Source: CAYVDB01 sp964450705 (lineage in GTDB: Bacteria; Patescibacteriota; Minisyncoccia; Phycocordibacterales; Zambryskibacteraceae). From it: a stretch of DNA of 58,490 nt. The stretch covers positions 1 through 58,490 of the forward strand of contig CAYVDB010000001.1 of assembly GCA_964450705.1 (NCBI GenBank). Direction: 5' to 3'. The translations under genes and the position numbers were made by a program. Below the pieces are notes generated by a model, which saw nothing but the letters and a program-made list of their open reading frames with translations, made no database searches and had not been told where the DNA came from. This document shows positions 31,456-40,000 of this stretch, in pieces. The number at the start of each line of letters is the position of its first letter. Within the stretch, counting starts at the first letter, position 1.

Positions 31456-31482
31456 GACAAAAAAGTATATCAAGGGTACCAT
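31454..31482 (+). promoter_or_regulatory. Promoter of secE-nusG-rplK
   Basis: TTGACA (31454-31459), a 17-base spacer and TACCAT (31477-31482). A small hairpin CGCCT/AGGCG with six T residues (31491-31509) lies at the expected 5' end of the transcript. Confidence 0.6.
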
Positions 31483-31536
31483 GAGTGTGCCGCCTCCGAG
31501 GCGTTTTTTAGTATCAAAATCTATAGCTATACCCAT

Positions 31537-31716
31537 ATGAAGCTTGTTGAATACATTCGTGAAACAAAAGGGGAATTAAAGCACGTAAGCTGGCCTACTC
31601 GCCGACAGGCGATTGCATTTACAGTACTTGTGGTTGCTCTTTCTCTGATTGTTTCCGTATATCTCGGAGTCTTTGATGCTATTTTCTCTGAAATAGTGAA
31701 GATGATTGTTGCTTAG
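31537..31716 (+). CDS. secE: Preprotein translocase subunit SecE
   Basis: 59 residues, the short single-helix bacterial form: MKLVEYIRETKGELKHVSWPTRRQAI with the conserved KxVxWP motif, then one membrane helix at about 28-47. SecE clamps SecY in the translocon. The frame is open further upstream to 31303, but that part overlaps another gene and the terminator; the ATG at 31537 gives the family length. nusG follows after 18 bases as in most bacteria. Confidence 0.95.
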   Translation: MKLVEYIRETKGELKHVSWPTRRQAIAFTVLVVALSLIVSVYLGVFDAIFSEIVKMIVA

Positions 31717-31734
31717 TACTAATTTTCTATTTTT

Positions 31735-32280
31735 ATGTCGAAACAAAAAATCCAAGAAGGGAGAAATTGGTATGCAATCCACACTTATGCTGGATATGAA
31801 AATGCTGTTCTTCGTAATTTAAAGCAAAGAGTAGAGTCTCTTGGTATGGAGGATAAAATATTTGAAGTCATTGTGCCTACTGAGAAGAAAATAAAAATAA
31901 AAGGCGGTAAGCGAGTTGAAGAAGAGGAGAAGATATACCCCGGCTATGTTCTTGTGGACATGATGGTTACTGATGACTCTTGGTATGTTGTTCGTAATAC
32001 CCCTCGAGTAACTGGATTTGTAGGGTCTGGAGTTTATCCGGTACCAATAGATCGAAAGGAAATTGAATCTATTTTCTCTCGCATGAATGCAGATCGTGCA
32101 GAGCATGCTATGGACCTCATGATTGATGACGCTGTACTTATTGTTGACGGTCCTTTTAAGGATCTTGAAGGCAAGGTTAAGGAAGTTGATAGGGAGCGAG
32201 GAAAGGTAAAGGTACTTGTTTCAATGTTTGGCCGAGAAACTCCCGTTGAGCTCGACTTCTTGCAGGTGAAGAAGATTTAA
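31735..32280 (+). CDS. nusG: Transcription termination/antitermination factor NusG
   Basis: 181 residues: NGN domain WYAIHTYAGYENAVLRNLKQR with IYPGYVLVDMMV and VRNTPRVTGFVG, and the C-terminal KOW domain VDGPFKDLEGKVKEVDRERGKVKVLVSMFGR. NusG bridges RNA polymerase with ribosome or Rho. Lies in secE-nusG-rplK. Confidence 0.97.
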   Translation: MSKQKIQEGRNWYAIHTYAGYENAVLRNLKQRVESLGMEDKIFEVIVPTEKKIKIKGGKRVEEEEKIYPGYVLVDMMVTDDSWYVVRNTPRVTGFVGSGVYPVPIDRKEIESIFSRMNADRAEHAMDLMIDDAVLIVDGPFKDLEGKVKEVDRERGKVKVLVSMFGRETPVELDFLQVKKI

Positions 32281-32304
32281 TGTAGTGTTCTTGTACAAAA
32301 AGTT

Positions 32305-32730
32305 ATGGCAAAGAAAGTTACCAAAAAACTAAAGATTGTTTTCCCAGCAGGAAAAGCAACACCAGCTCCTCCAGCGGGCCCTATTTTGGGTCAGGCCGGT
32401 ATTAATATTGGAGAGTTTATCAAGCAGTACAATGACGCTACCCGTGAGATGGCTGGCCAAATGATTCCTGCAGAGATTACTGTATACGAAGATCGCAGTT
32501 TCACTTTTGTTCTCAAAACTCCTCCTGCATCAAGTATGATTACTCGGGCACTTGGCGTTGAAAAGGGTTCTGGAAAACCAAACTCTTCAAAGATAGGCAA
32601 GCTTTCTAAGGCTCAACTTAAGGAAATTGCAGAGGCGAAAATGCAAGATCTAAATGCAAATGATCTTGATGCCGCAATGAAAATTATTGCGGGTACCGCT
32701 CGAAGCATGGGCGTTGATATTAAGGATTAA
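32305..32730 (+). CDS. rplK: 50S ribosomal protein uL11
   Basis: 141 residues, standard length, with KIVFPAGKATPAPPAGPILGQAGINI and the C-terminal rRNA-binding GTARSMGVDI. L11 forms part of the GTPase-associated centre. The usual next gene rplA (uL1) is absent; a strong terminator follows immediately. Confidence 0.98.
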   Translation: MAKKVTKKLKIVFPAGKATPAPPAGPILGQAGINIGEFIKQYNDATREMAGQMIPAEITVYEDRSFTFVLKTPPASSMITRALGVEKGSGKPNSSKIGKLSKAQLKEIAEAKMQDLNANDLDAAMKIIAGTARSMGVDIKD

Positions 32731-32771
32731 AAAACAACCCTGTCTCTCGCAAGTGACAGGGTTGTTTTTTA
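32731..32771 (+). terminator. Terminator of secE-nusG-rplK
   Basis: AAAACAACCCTGTC pairs with GACAGGGTTGTTTT, followed by further T residues. Confidence 0.92.
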
Positions 32772-32832
32772 AGCTTTGGATTGGTAGTCTTTTCCCAGGT
32801 TTCGTTCTTCTCATTTACCTTTAGGAGGCAAC

Positions 32833-33855
32833 ATGTCTTCAGATCGCCGAAGTATTTCAGCGAGAGTTATTGCTGACAGTATCTTCAATGGAAGCCGACT
32901 CACTACCTTTGAGCTAACGTTCCCAAGATTTATCTTGGCGGAGTTCAATACTCACAGGGTATTTAGTCGTAACTCCGCAAGTTCTCGCGCGATTCCTGTA
33001 TGGAAGCGTCTGGTAGAGCTTGCGGAATACCCATTTGTTCCTTTGCATTTTGGAATAAACAAAGCGGGTATGCAGTCTGAAGAAGCGGTTTCTCCTGAGG
33101 TCAACGACCAAGCAAAAAGGCTTTGGCTTGCAGGACGGGATTTTGCTATCGCTCAGGCGTACCTTCTTGCAGGCGGGCGCGAGCAAATTCTCAAAGACGC
33201 AAAGGGCTCCTTTGATGTCAACGTAGTGGATTCTCTAGACCAAATGGTTAGAGGCTACCAGCTGTCTGTTCGAGACTTTGTTCCACTTCCGAGCCCGGTA
33301 CACAAGCAGCACGCTAACCGTGTTCTCGAACCATATGCTTGGCACACGGTGATTGTCACAGGCACGCAATGGCGAAATTTCTACGCGCTCCGTGCTTCAG
33401 CAATGGCTCAGCCTGAAATCCAGATGCTGGCTCTTGAAATGGCGCGAGCTCACAGGGATAGTCTTCCGAAGGAGCTTCGACAAGGCGGCTGGCACTTGCC
33501 TTTCATCAGAGAGGAAGACTTTGTAGAAGTTCGTGACGAAGCTCTTCTTGCGCGAGTTTCTTCTGCAAGGTGCGCTCGAGTGAGCTATCTTACCCATGAT
33601 GGCGTGAGAAACGTAGGCAAGGATCTGTCCATGGCTAACGGATTACAGGGCAATGGACACATGTCCCCATTTGAGCATCCTGCGCGGGCAACAAGGAACG
33701 GCCGGAGAGGTAATTTCAAAGGTCATTGGACACAGTTTCGTAAGGTCTTGTCTAATGAAGGAGATTTCTCCAACCTGATCCCGCGAGAAGATTTCCTTTT
33801 GGGTATGGGAGGGGATCAAGGTCTTGTGGACTTTGTTTTGTCCTTACCTGAGTGA
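32833..33855 (+). CDS. thyX: Flavin-dependent thymidylate synthase, large ThyX variant
   Basis: 340 residues. The segment FILAEFNTHRVFSRNSASSR corresponds to the ThyX signature region (RHRxxSxNExSxR) in a divergent form, and the C-terminal GHMSPFEHPARAT fits the family's nucleotide-binding end. ThyX makes dTMP from dUMP using FAD, NADPH and methylene-tetrahydrofolate. It is longer than canonical ThyX (~220-250) and resembles versions carried by phages and some environmental bacteria. AGGAGG lies six bases before the ATG. DNA composition is near 50% GC (31 of 60 at 33301-33360). It stands where rplA would be expected, directly before tmk. Confidence 0.85.
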   Translation: MSSDRRSISARVIADSIFNGSRLTTFELTFPRFILAEFNTHRVFSRNSASSRAIPVWKRLVELAEYPFVPLHFGINKAGMQSEEAVSPEVNDQAKRLWLAGRDFAIAQAYLLAGGREQILKDAKGSFDVNVVDSLDQMVRGYQLSVRDFVPLPSPVHKQHANRVLEPYAWHTVIVTGTQWRNFYALRASAMAQPEIQMLALEMARAHRDSLPKELRQGGWHLPFIREEDFVEVRDEALLARVSSARCARVSYLTHDGVRNVGKDLSMANGLQGNGHMSPFEHPARATRNGRRGNFKGHWTQFRKVLSNEGDFSNLIPREDFLLGMGGDQGLVDFVLSLPE

Positions 33856-33866
33856 CTGTTTCAAAT

Positions 33867-33898
33867 ATAGCGTAACCTCTAAGGTTGCGCTATTTCTT
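33867..33898 (+). terminator. Terminator of thyX
   Basis: ATAGCGTAACC and GGTTGCGCTAT pair (one G-T pair) around TCTAA, followed by TTCTTTG. Confidence 0.75.
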
Positions 33899-34004
33899 TG
33901 TCTGAGAGTGCTATTTTTTTGTTTTTTCGTCGCTTGATTAATCAGGAAACTTACATAAGATTAACAGAGCGATTTGTTCTCTCAATCTTCTTACGGAGGT
34001 TCGC

Positions 34005-34625
34005 ATGCCTATCGGTAAACTCATCTGTCTTGAGGGCGGAGAAGGGGCGGGAAAGACCACTGTTTTCGCCCGACTCAAGGGACACCTTCCTGAGTCTCAG
34101 TACGCTTTCTTTCGGGAGCCTGGAGGAACTTTGTTTGGCGAGGAGTTGCGGTCTGTTATCTTTGCTTATCCGAACATTTCCTCTGAAGCACAGCTCTTGT
34201 TGTTTATGGCGTCTCGTCTGCACATTTTCCAAACAGAGATTCGTCCTGCCTTGGGGAGAGGAGTTCATGTTGTGACCGACAGGATGGACGCCTCTACTTT
34301 TGCCTATCAAGTATTTGGTACTCCAGGAGGCATTGAAGCTGTCTTCAATGAATTAAGGAGAATCTATCTTGCTCCGATAGGTGATAGTGATTGGCTAAAG
34401 CCTGTCTACTTATTTCTGGATACCCCACCAGAAATTGGACTCGCAAGAGCTCGTGAGCGCGCTGGTAACACCTATGATGCCAAGTCTCTGGAATACCACA
34501 CAAGAGTTTACGAGGGATATAAACACTTTATCCCTCTACATGAGCACCGCGTGGTTGATGCAACAAGGGACCCTGATCTTGTGTTTGAAGATGTTCTAGC
34601 CCACGTTCGCAGTATTACTTCGTAG
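34005..34625 (+). CDS. tmk: Thymidylate kinase
   Basis: 206 residues. P-loop LEGGEGAGKTT, the dTMP-binding FREPGGT and the DRMDASTFAYQ segment (DRY-type motif) and YLFLDTPPEIGLARARER are all in place. It phosphorylates dTMP to dTDP. GAGGTTCGC gives a GGAGG Shine-Dalgarno eight bases before the ATG, and a private terminator follows. With thyX upstream it provides dTMP synthesis and activation, but each has its own transcription signals. The C-ending codon use matches the cassette genes, not the AT-rich argS next door. Confidence 0.93.
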   Translation: MPIGKLICLEGGEGAGKTTVFARLKGHLPESQYAFFREPGGTLFGEELRSVIFAYPNISSEAQLLLFMASRLHIFQTEIRPALGRGVHVVTDRMDASTFAYQVFGTPGGIEAVFNELRRIYLAPIGDSDWLKPVYLFLDTPPEIGLARARERAGNTYDAKSLEYHTRVYEGYKHFIPLHEHRVVDATRDPDLVFEDVLAHVRSITS

Positions 34626-34634
34626 TAGATTCTG

Positions 34635-34669
34635 AACCGCCCTCTTGATAATCTCAGGGCGGTTTTTCT
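34635..34669 (+). terminator. Terminator of tmk
   Basis: AACCGCCCT and AGGGCGGTT pair around a 12-base loop, followed by T residues. Confidence 0.88.
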
Positions 34670-34699
34670 ATTTTTCGATATGTGCTATATGATACTTCT

Positions 34700-36388
34700 A
34701 TGATTGCGTTTGAGATTCGCTCCCTTATTGAGAAGACCTTAAAAGACCTCGGATTACCAGAGGTCGATTTTGTCGTAGAGCATCCACTCGAACTTTCTCA
34801 TGGTGATTACTCTACAAATATTGCATTAGTTCTTTGCAAGAAGATTGGAGAGCAACCAAAGGATGTTGCCGAAAAAATCATAAATTCTTTATCTCTTATT
34901 CCTTCTCCGTTTGTGAAAAAGATTGAAATTGCTGGTCCGGGGTTTATCAACTTTTTTCTTGGAGATGATTTTTTTGTAAAAAGCCTTGATGAAATCATCT
35001 CCCATGGAGACTTGTTTGGTACTAATGACTCACTTCAAGGCAAGAAAACAATTGTTGAGTATACTGACCCAAACCCAATCAAAGAGTTTCATATTGGGCA
35101 CCTTATGAGTAATGCTATAGGGGAATCAATTGCCTCAATCATTGCTTTCAATGGAGCAGAGGTAAAACGAGCTTGCTATCAAGGGGATGTTGGACTTCAT
35201 GTTGGTAAAGCAGTTGCGTATAAGATTGTTCATAACGCGCCGTGGACTACGGTTGCCGAAGTCGCAGACGCTTATACTCGTGGTTCTAAGCAGTACGAAG
35301 AAGATGTTGAGTTTCAAAAGAAGACAATTGAAATAAATAAACTCATTTATAACAAAGAAGATGAGACTGTAAATGAGATATACCAAAAGGGGAGGCAGTT
35401 AGCTCTTGATTATTTTGAAACTATTTATAAAAAATTAGGCACAAAGTTTGATTTTTATTTTTTTGAGTCTACGTCTGCAGAATTCGGGAAGGCGCTTGTT
35501 CGAAAACATCTTGATATTTTTGAAGAAAGTGAAGGGGCTATTGTCTTTCGAGGAGAGAAACATGACCCGAGTTTGCATACTCGTGTGTTTATAAATAAAG
35601 AAGGATTGCCTACTTACGAAGCTAAAGAGCTTGGTTTGGCAAAGATAAAGCACGATGTCTATCCTTACGACAGATCAATTGTAATTACTGGGAACGAAAT
35701 TAATGACTATTTTAGGGTTTTGCTTTCTGCGATGACTCTTATCTTCCCTGATCTTGCAGAAAAAACTCGGCATGTTTCTCATGGCATGCTCCGTCTTCCT
35801 TCGGGAAAGATGTCTTCTCGCACAGGAGACGTGATTACTGCTTCGTGGCTTATCGGGGAAACCCAAAAGAAAATTATTGAGAAAATATCAAAAACAGACC
35901 GTGATATTGAAGATATTGAAAAGCTTTCTCTCGATGTTGCAGTTGCCGCTATAAAGTATTCAATACTTAGACAATCTCCCGGAAAAGATATTGTTTTTGA
36001 TTTCGAGACATCTATTTCTTTTGAAGGAGATTCCGGGCCTTACCTCCAATATACTTATGCGCGGACACAGTCTGTTTTAGATAAGGCAAAAGAGAAAGGC
36101 TTAGAACCCCGCGCTGTCAAAGAGGCTTTAGATGATCAATTATCTCGAAAGCTTTATCGTTTCCCTGAGATTGTAATGAGGTCTGGTGAAGAACTCGCTT
36201 CGCACTATATTGTGACTTACCTTACCGAAATGGCAGGCCTTTTTAATCGATTTTATGCAGAGACCCAGATTATTGATGAGAAAAACGCAGACCTTTCTCA
36301 AGGAAGAATTGCTCTTGCTCGCTCAGTAGGGATTATCCTTAAAAATGGTTTAAATCTACTTGGTATAAAAGCCCCTAAAAGAATGTAG
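34700..36388 (+). CDS. argS: Arginyl-tRNA synthetase
   Basis: 562 residues from the ATG at 34700. It has the Arg-specific N-terminal domain, the HIGH motif as FHIGHLMS near residue 130, the KMSKS-equivalent GKMSSRTGD near 370, and the DALR anticodon-binding domain with SGPYLQYTYARTQSVL-type sequence and the C-terminal MAGLFNRFY. It charges tRNA-Arg, two of which are in this window (GCG and TCT anticodons). The GTG six codons upstream is less likely because an extended -10 TGTGCTATAT covers it. Confidence 0.97.
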   Translation: MIAFEIRSLIEKTLKDLGLPEVDFVVEHPLELSHGDYSTNIALVLCKKIGEQPKDVAEKIINSLSLIPSPFVKKIEIAGPGFINFFLGDDFFVKSLDEIISHGDLFGTNDSLQGKKTIVEYTDPNPIKEFHIGHLMSNAIGESIASIIAFNGAEVKRACYQGDVGLHVGKAVAYKIVHNAPWTTVAEVADAYTRGSKQYEEDVEFQKKTIEINKLIYNKEDETVNEIYQKGRQLALDYFETIYKKLGTKFDFYFFESTSAEFGKALVRKHLDIFEESEGAIVFRGEKHDPSLHTRVFINKEGLPTYEAKELGLAKIKHDVYPYDRSIVITGNEINDYFRVLLSAMTLIFPDLAEKTRHVSHGMLRLPSGKMSSRTGDVITASWLIGETQKKIIEKISKTDRDIEDIEKLSLDVAVAAIKYSILRQSPGKDIVFDFETSISFEGDSGPYLQYTYARTQSVLDKAKEKGLEPRAVKEALDDQLSRKLYRFPEIVMRSGEELASHYIVTYLTEMAGLFNRFYAETQIIDEKNADLSQGRIALARSVGIILKNGLNLLGIKAPKRM

Positions 36389-36408
36389 AGAAGAGAAGTT
36401 TGTTTTAC

Positions 36409-36436
36409 TTGACAAAAATCAACAAGGGTGTATAAT
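36409..36436 (+). promoter_or_regulatory. Promoter of the 36482 gene
   Basis: TTGACA (36409-36414), a 16-base spacer and TATAAT (36431-36436), then a ~40-base leader with GAGGAGG. Confidence 0.82.
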
Positions 36437-36481
36437 AGGATGTGTAGTTGATCTTTCCACCCTTTCTTGAGGAGGAGTCGG

Positions 36482-36910
36482 ATGCAGAAGTTCGCTCGAG
36501 CGCTCTTCGTGGTGGGGGCCCTGTTGGGTCTTTCCGCCGCGACGGCACCGCCTGTTGCGGCCGCTGAGAACGTCAAAAAGGCACCTATCGTCACCGCTTC
36601 CATCATCGTCTCGTCGCCCCACGTCGTCGCGCTCACCACGCCTGACCTCCAGGTGGTCGAGTGCGTGATCACCCCCGTCGGCACGGACAACGCTGTCCGC
36701 ATCGACACCTCACCCGGCAGCGTCGCGAAGTTCGTACTCGACACCGGCCAGACGGCCGCCGTCGAGTACGTCTTTGCCGATTTGAACCCGCCGAGTACCC
36801 GCATCCTGGTCCGCACGTCGCCGGCGCCCGGCCTCGCTCGAAGTTCTCCCATCTCGGAGACTCCCGCGCGGTCTGCTCCGTCCCACGCCGCCACTCACCT
36901 CAACCTGTAG
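36482..36910 (+). CDS. Exported protein of unknown function, very GC-rich (single-gene cassette)
   Basis: 142 residues with a signal peptide MQKFARALFVVGALLGLSA ending at a VAAAEN-type cleavage site. The mature part is Ala/Pro/Thr/Val-rich, possibly beta-structured, with one cysteine, and ends in a Ser/Pro/Ala-rich tail. No family recognised. Start is the ATG at 36482 because TTGAGGAGGAGTCGG upstream is the ribosome-binding site. GC content reaches 37 to 39 of 60 bases on sampled lines (36541, 36721) against 19 of 60 in ileS next door (37081), so it is strongly foreign in composition. Confidence 0.7.
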   Translation: MQKFARALFVVGALLGLSAATAPPVAAAENVKKAPIVTASIIVSSPHVVALTTPDLQVVECVITPVGTDNAVRIDTSPGSVAKFVLDTGQTAAVEYVFADLNPPSTRILVRTSPAPGLARSSPISETPARSAPSHAATHLNL

Positions 36911-36969
36911 CTCCCAGTCGGGAGCTACTGCGCCCCCGTTTCGCTTTGCGAAACGGGGGTTGTTTTTTT
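36908..36969 (+). terminator. Double terminator hairpin of the 36482 gene
   Basis: TAGCTCCC/GGGAGCTA (36908-36927, containing the stop codon) is followed by CCCCCGTTTCGC/GCGAAACGGGGG and TTGTTTTTTT. Confidence 0.9.
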
Positions 36970-37032
36970 GAGTTTAAAAGAGCCCAACAATTTTTATCTT
37001 TTGAGGCAAACATGATAGGATGGCCATATAAT

Positions 37033-40000
37033 ATGGCTAAAAATATAGATCAAGAGGTGAATCTAGAGAAAGACGCTATCCTAAAAATCCAAAACAGCAT
37101 TCCTCTTGAAGAAGAGAAAACTTTAAAGTTTTGGAAAGACAATAAAGTTTTTGAGCAAACTATTTTGAAAGATGCCCCAAAGGGAGATTTTGTTTTTTAC
37201 GAAGGTCCACCAACTGCAAATGGGAGGCCAGGGATACATCATCTAGAATCCAGAGCTTTCAAAGATCTTTTTCCTCGATATAAGACCATGCAGGGTTATC
37301 GGGTATTGCGAAAAGCTGGGTGGGATACACACGGGCTTCCGGTTGAATTGGAAGTTGAAAAACAAATTGGCGTTTCTTCAAAAAAAGAAATCGAGAAATA
37401 TGGTATTGCTCGTTTTAACGAAGAATGTAAAAAAAGTGTCTGGAAATACGTGGATGAATGGGAGCGTTTTACTGAACGCATTGGATATTGGGTTGATCTA
37501 AAGAATCCGTATATTACATACACCGCTCCTTACATAGAGTCTGTATGGAATATTGTGTCTCATGTTGAAAAAAAGGATCTTCTCTACAAGGACTATAAGG
37601 TAGTCCCATGGTGTCCACGGTGTGGCACAGCTCTTTCTTCTCATGAGCTGGCTCAAGGCTATGCTCTTGTAAAAGATCTTTCTGTGTATGTTCTTCTTGA
37701 ATCTTTTGATAACGACGAATATTTTTCTGCGTGGACAACAACTCCCTGGACTTTACCTGGTAATGTTGCTTTAGCTGTAGGTGAAAATATTGAATACTCG
37801 CTTATTGTCATTGAAGGTAAAAAGATTTGGATGGCAAAAGATCGCGCAGAGGTTTTATTTGCAGATGCGGAAATAATTAAGTCTTCTCTTGGGCGTGACC
37901 TTATCGGGAGAAAATACAAACCTCTTTATCCTTTTCTTAAAGAGCTTCTGCCTAAAGACCAAGAGGGAAAGGTGGAAAAAGCATGGAAGATCTATCCTGC
38001 TAAATTTGTAACTACCGAAGACGGAACTGGCATTGTGCATACTGCAGTTATGTATGGGCAGGATGATTTCGAACTCGGGACAGAGGTAGGGCTACCAAAG
38101 TTTCATCTTGTTGATGAGACAGGCCACTTTATCCCAGGTACAGGTGTCTTTTCAGGGCGTTTTGTAAAGGACGAAGAAGTTGCTATTGATGTAATAAAAG
38201 ATTTAGCGCATCGAGGTATTCTTCTTAAAAAAGAAAAGTACGAACACTCATATCCTTTTTGTTGGCGTTGCAAGACCCCACTTATTTATTACGCGCGAGA
38301 CTCTTGGTATATCAAGATGTCGCTATTACGGGACGAGTTGGTAAAAGAAAATCAATCTATTAATTGGGAGCCTCTCTATACTCGAGACGGAAGATTTGGC
38401 GAGTGGCTAAGGGAAGTAAAAGATTGGGCAATTTCTCGTGAGCGATATTGGGGCACTCCGCTTCCTTTGTGGGTTTCTGAAGATGGCGCTAGGGAAGTAA
38501 TTTCATCAATCGATGAATTAAAAAGCAAGACCAAAACAAGAAGGAATCATTTTATTTTTATTCGACATGGAGAATCTGAACATAACGCTTTAAACATTAT
38601 TTCTGCAGATGAGAAGGATAATTTTCATTTAACTTCTAAAGGTAAAGAGGAAAGCGAACAAATAGCTGAATTTTTATCAAAAAAGAAAGTGGACGCTTTA
38701 TTTACGTCACCGTTTTTTCGCACGAAACAGACTGCAGAGATTATAGGAAATAAGCTAGGTATTGCCTTATCCGAGATTATTGTCGATGGCCGTCTTCGCG
38801 AGTACAACTTCGGGGACTATAATGGGGCACCTTTTTCTTCTTTTCTGGAATACGAGGAGTCTCATATTAGCTCATATGATACTCCTGTTGTTGGGGGTGA
38901 AAGTTATCTTGATGCAAAGAAGCGTTTTGGAGATTTTCTATATGATATAGATTCTCGTTATGAGAATTCTACAATTGTAGTGGTAACTCATGGTATTGGT
39001 CTTGAGGTGATTGAGGCGGTTGTTGAGGGGGCAGATATGAAGCGTTCTAAGGAGCTTATTGATAAGGCCTCTTTTCCTCCGGGGAGTATCTTCCAATTCG
39101 ATTTTATCCCTTTGCCACACAATTCACTTTACGAACTAGACTTACATCGACCTTATATTGATGAAATCGTATTGCACGACGGAAAAGGAAAGGAGTTTCG
39201 AAGAGTGCGTGAAGTCCTTGATGTGTGGTTTGATTCTGGTGCAATGCCTTTTGCCCAACATCATTATCCTTTTGAAAATAAAACCTGGGTAGATGGTAAG
39301 GGGTTCCCGGCAGATTTTATTTGTGAGGCAATCGATCAGACTCGAGGTTGGTTTTATACTCTTCATGCAATAGGGGCTCTGCTTGGAAAAGGAAAAGCAT
39401 TTAAAAATGTTATTTGTTTAGGGCATATTCTCGATAAAGAAGGGCAAAAAATGTCTAAGTCCCGAGGTAATACTGTAAATCCTTGGGAGAAAATAGATTA
39501 CTACGGAGCAGATGTTTTGCGTTTTTGGATGTATAGCGTAAATCAGCCGGGAGAGTCCAAAAATTTTGACGAGAGAAGTGTTGAAGATATTGTAAAAAAA
39601 GTTTTTAATCTACTGCTAAACACGCTTTCATTCTATGAACTCTATAAGGGCTCTCAGGTGGAGGGTCCTATTGAAGAAAGTAAGCATCCTCTAGATCGTT
39701 GGATTGTTATTTCTTTACGACAACTAATAACTGATGTAACTCTTGCCCTTGATACATACAAAGCCCTTGAAGCTACACGCGCATTACGAGACTTTATCGG
39801 GGATCTTTCTCAGTGGTATGTGCGTCGTTCTCGAGATCGTTTTAAAGGAGAGGATAGGGAAGATAGTTCCCACGCGGTAAAAACTTTAAGGTATGTTTTA
39901 CAGGAGATCTCAAAGCTTCTTGCCCCTATGACGCCATTTCTGGCTGAATATGTATATCAGCGCGTTACGCCAACCTTATTAAGTGTTCACCTTGAACCAT

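Noticed and set aside
31303..31536. Extended SecE frame from 31303
   Set aside because: It overlaps the 31155 gene, a terminator and the secE promoter; the ATG at 31537 gives the normal 59-residue SecE.
36661..37032. Longer IleRS reading frame starting at 36661
   Set aside because: These codons overlap the 36482 gene and its terminator hairpins; the ATG at 37033 fits the family start.
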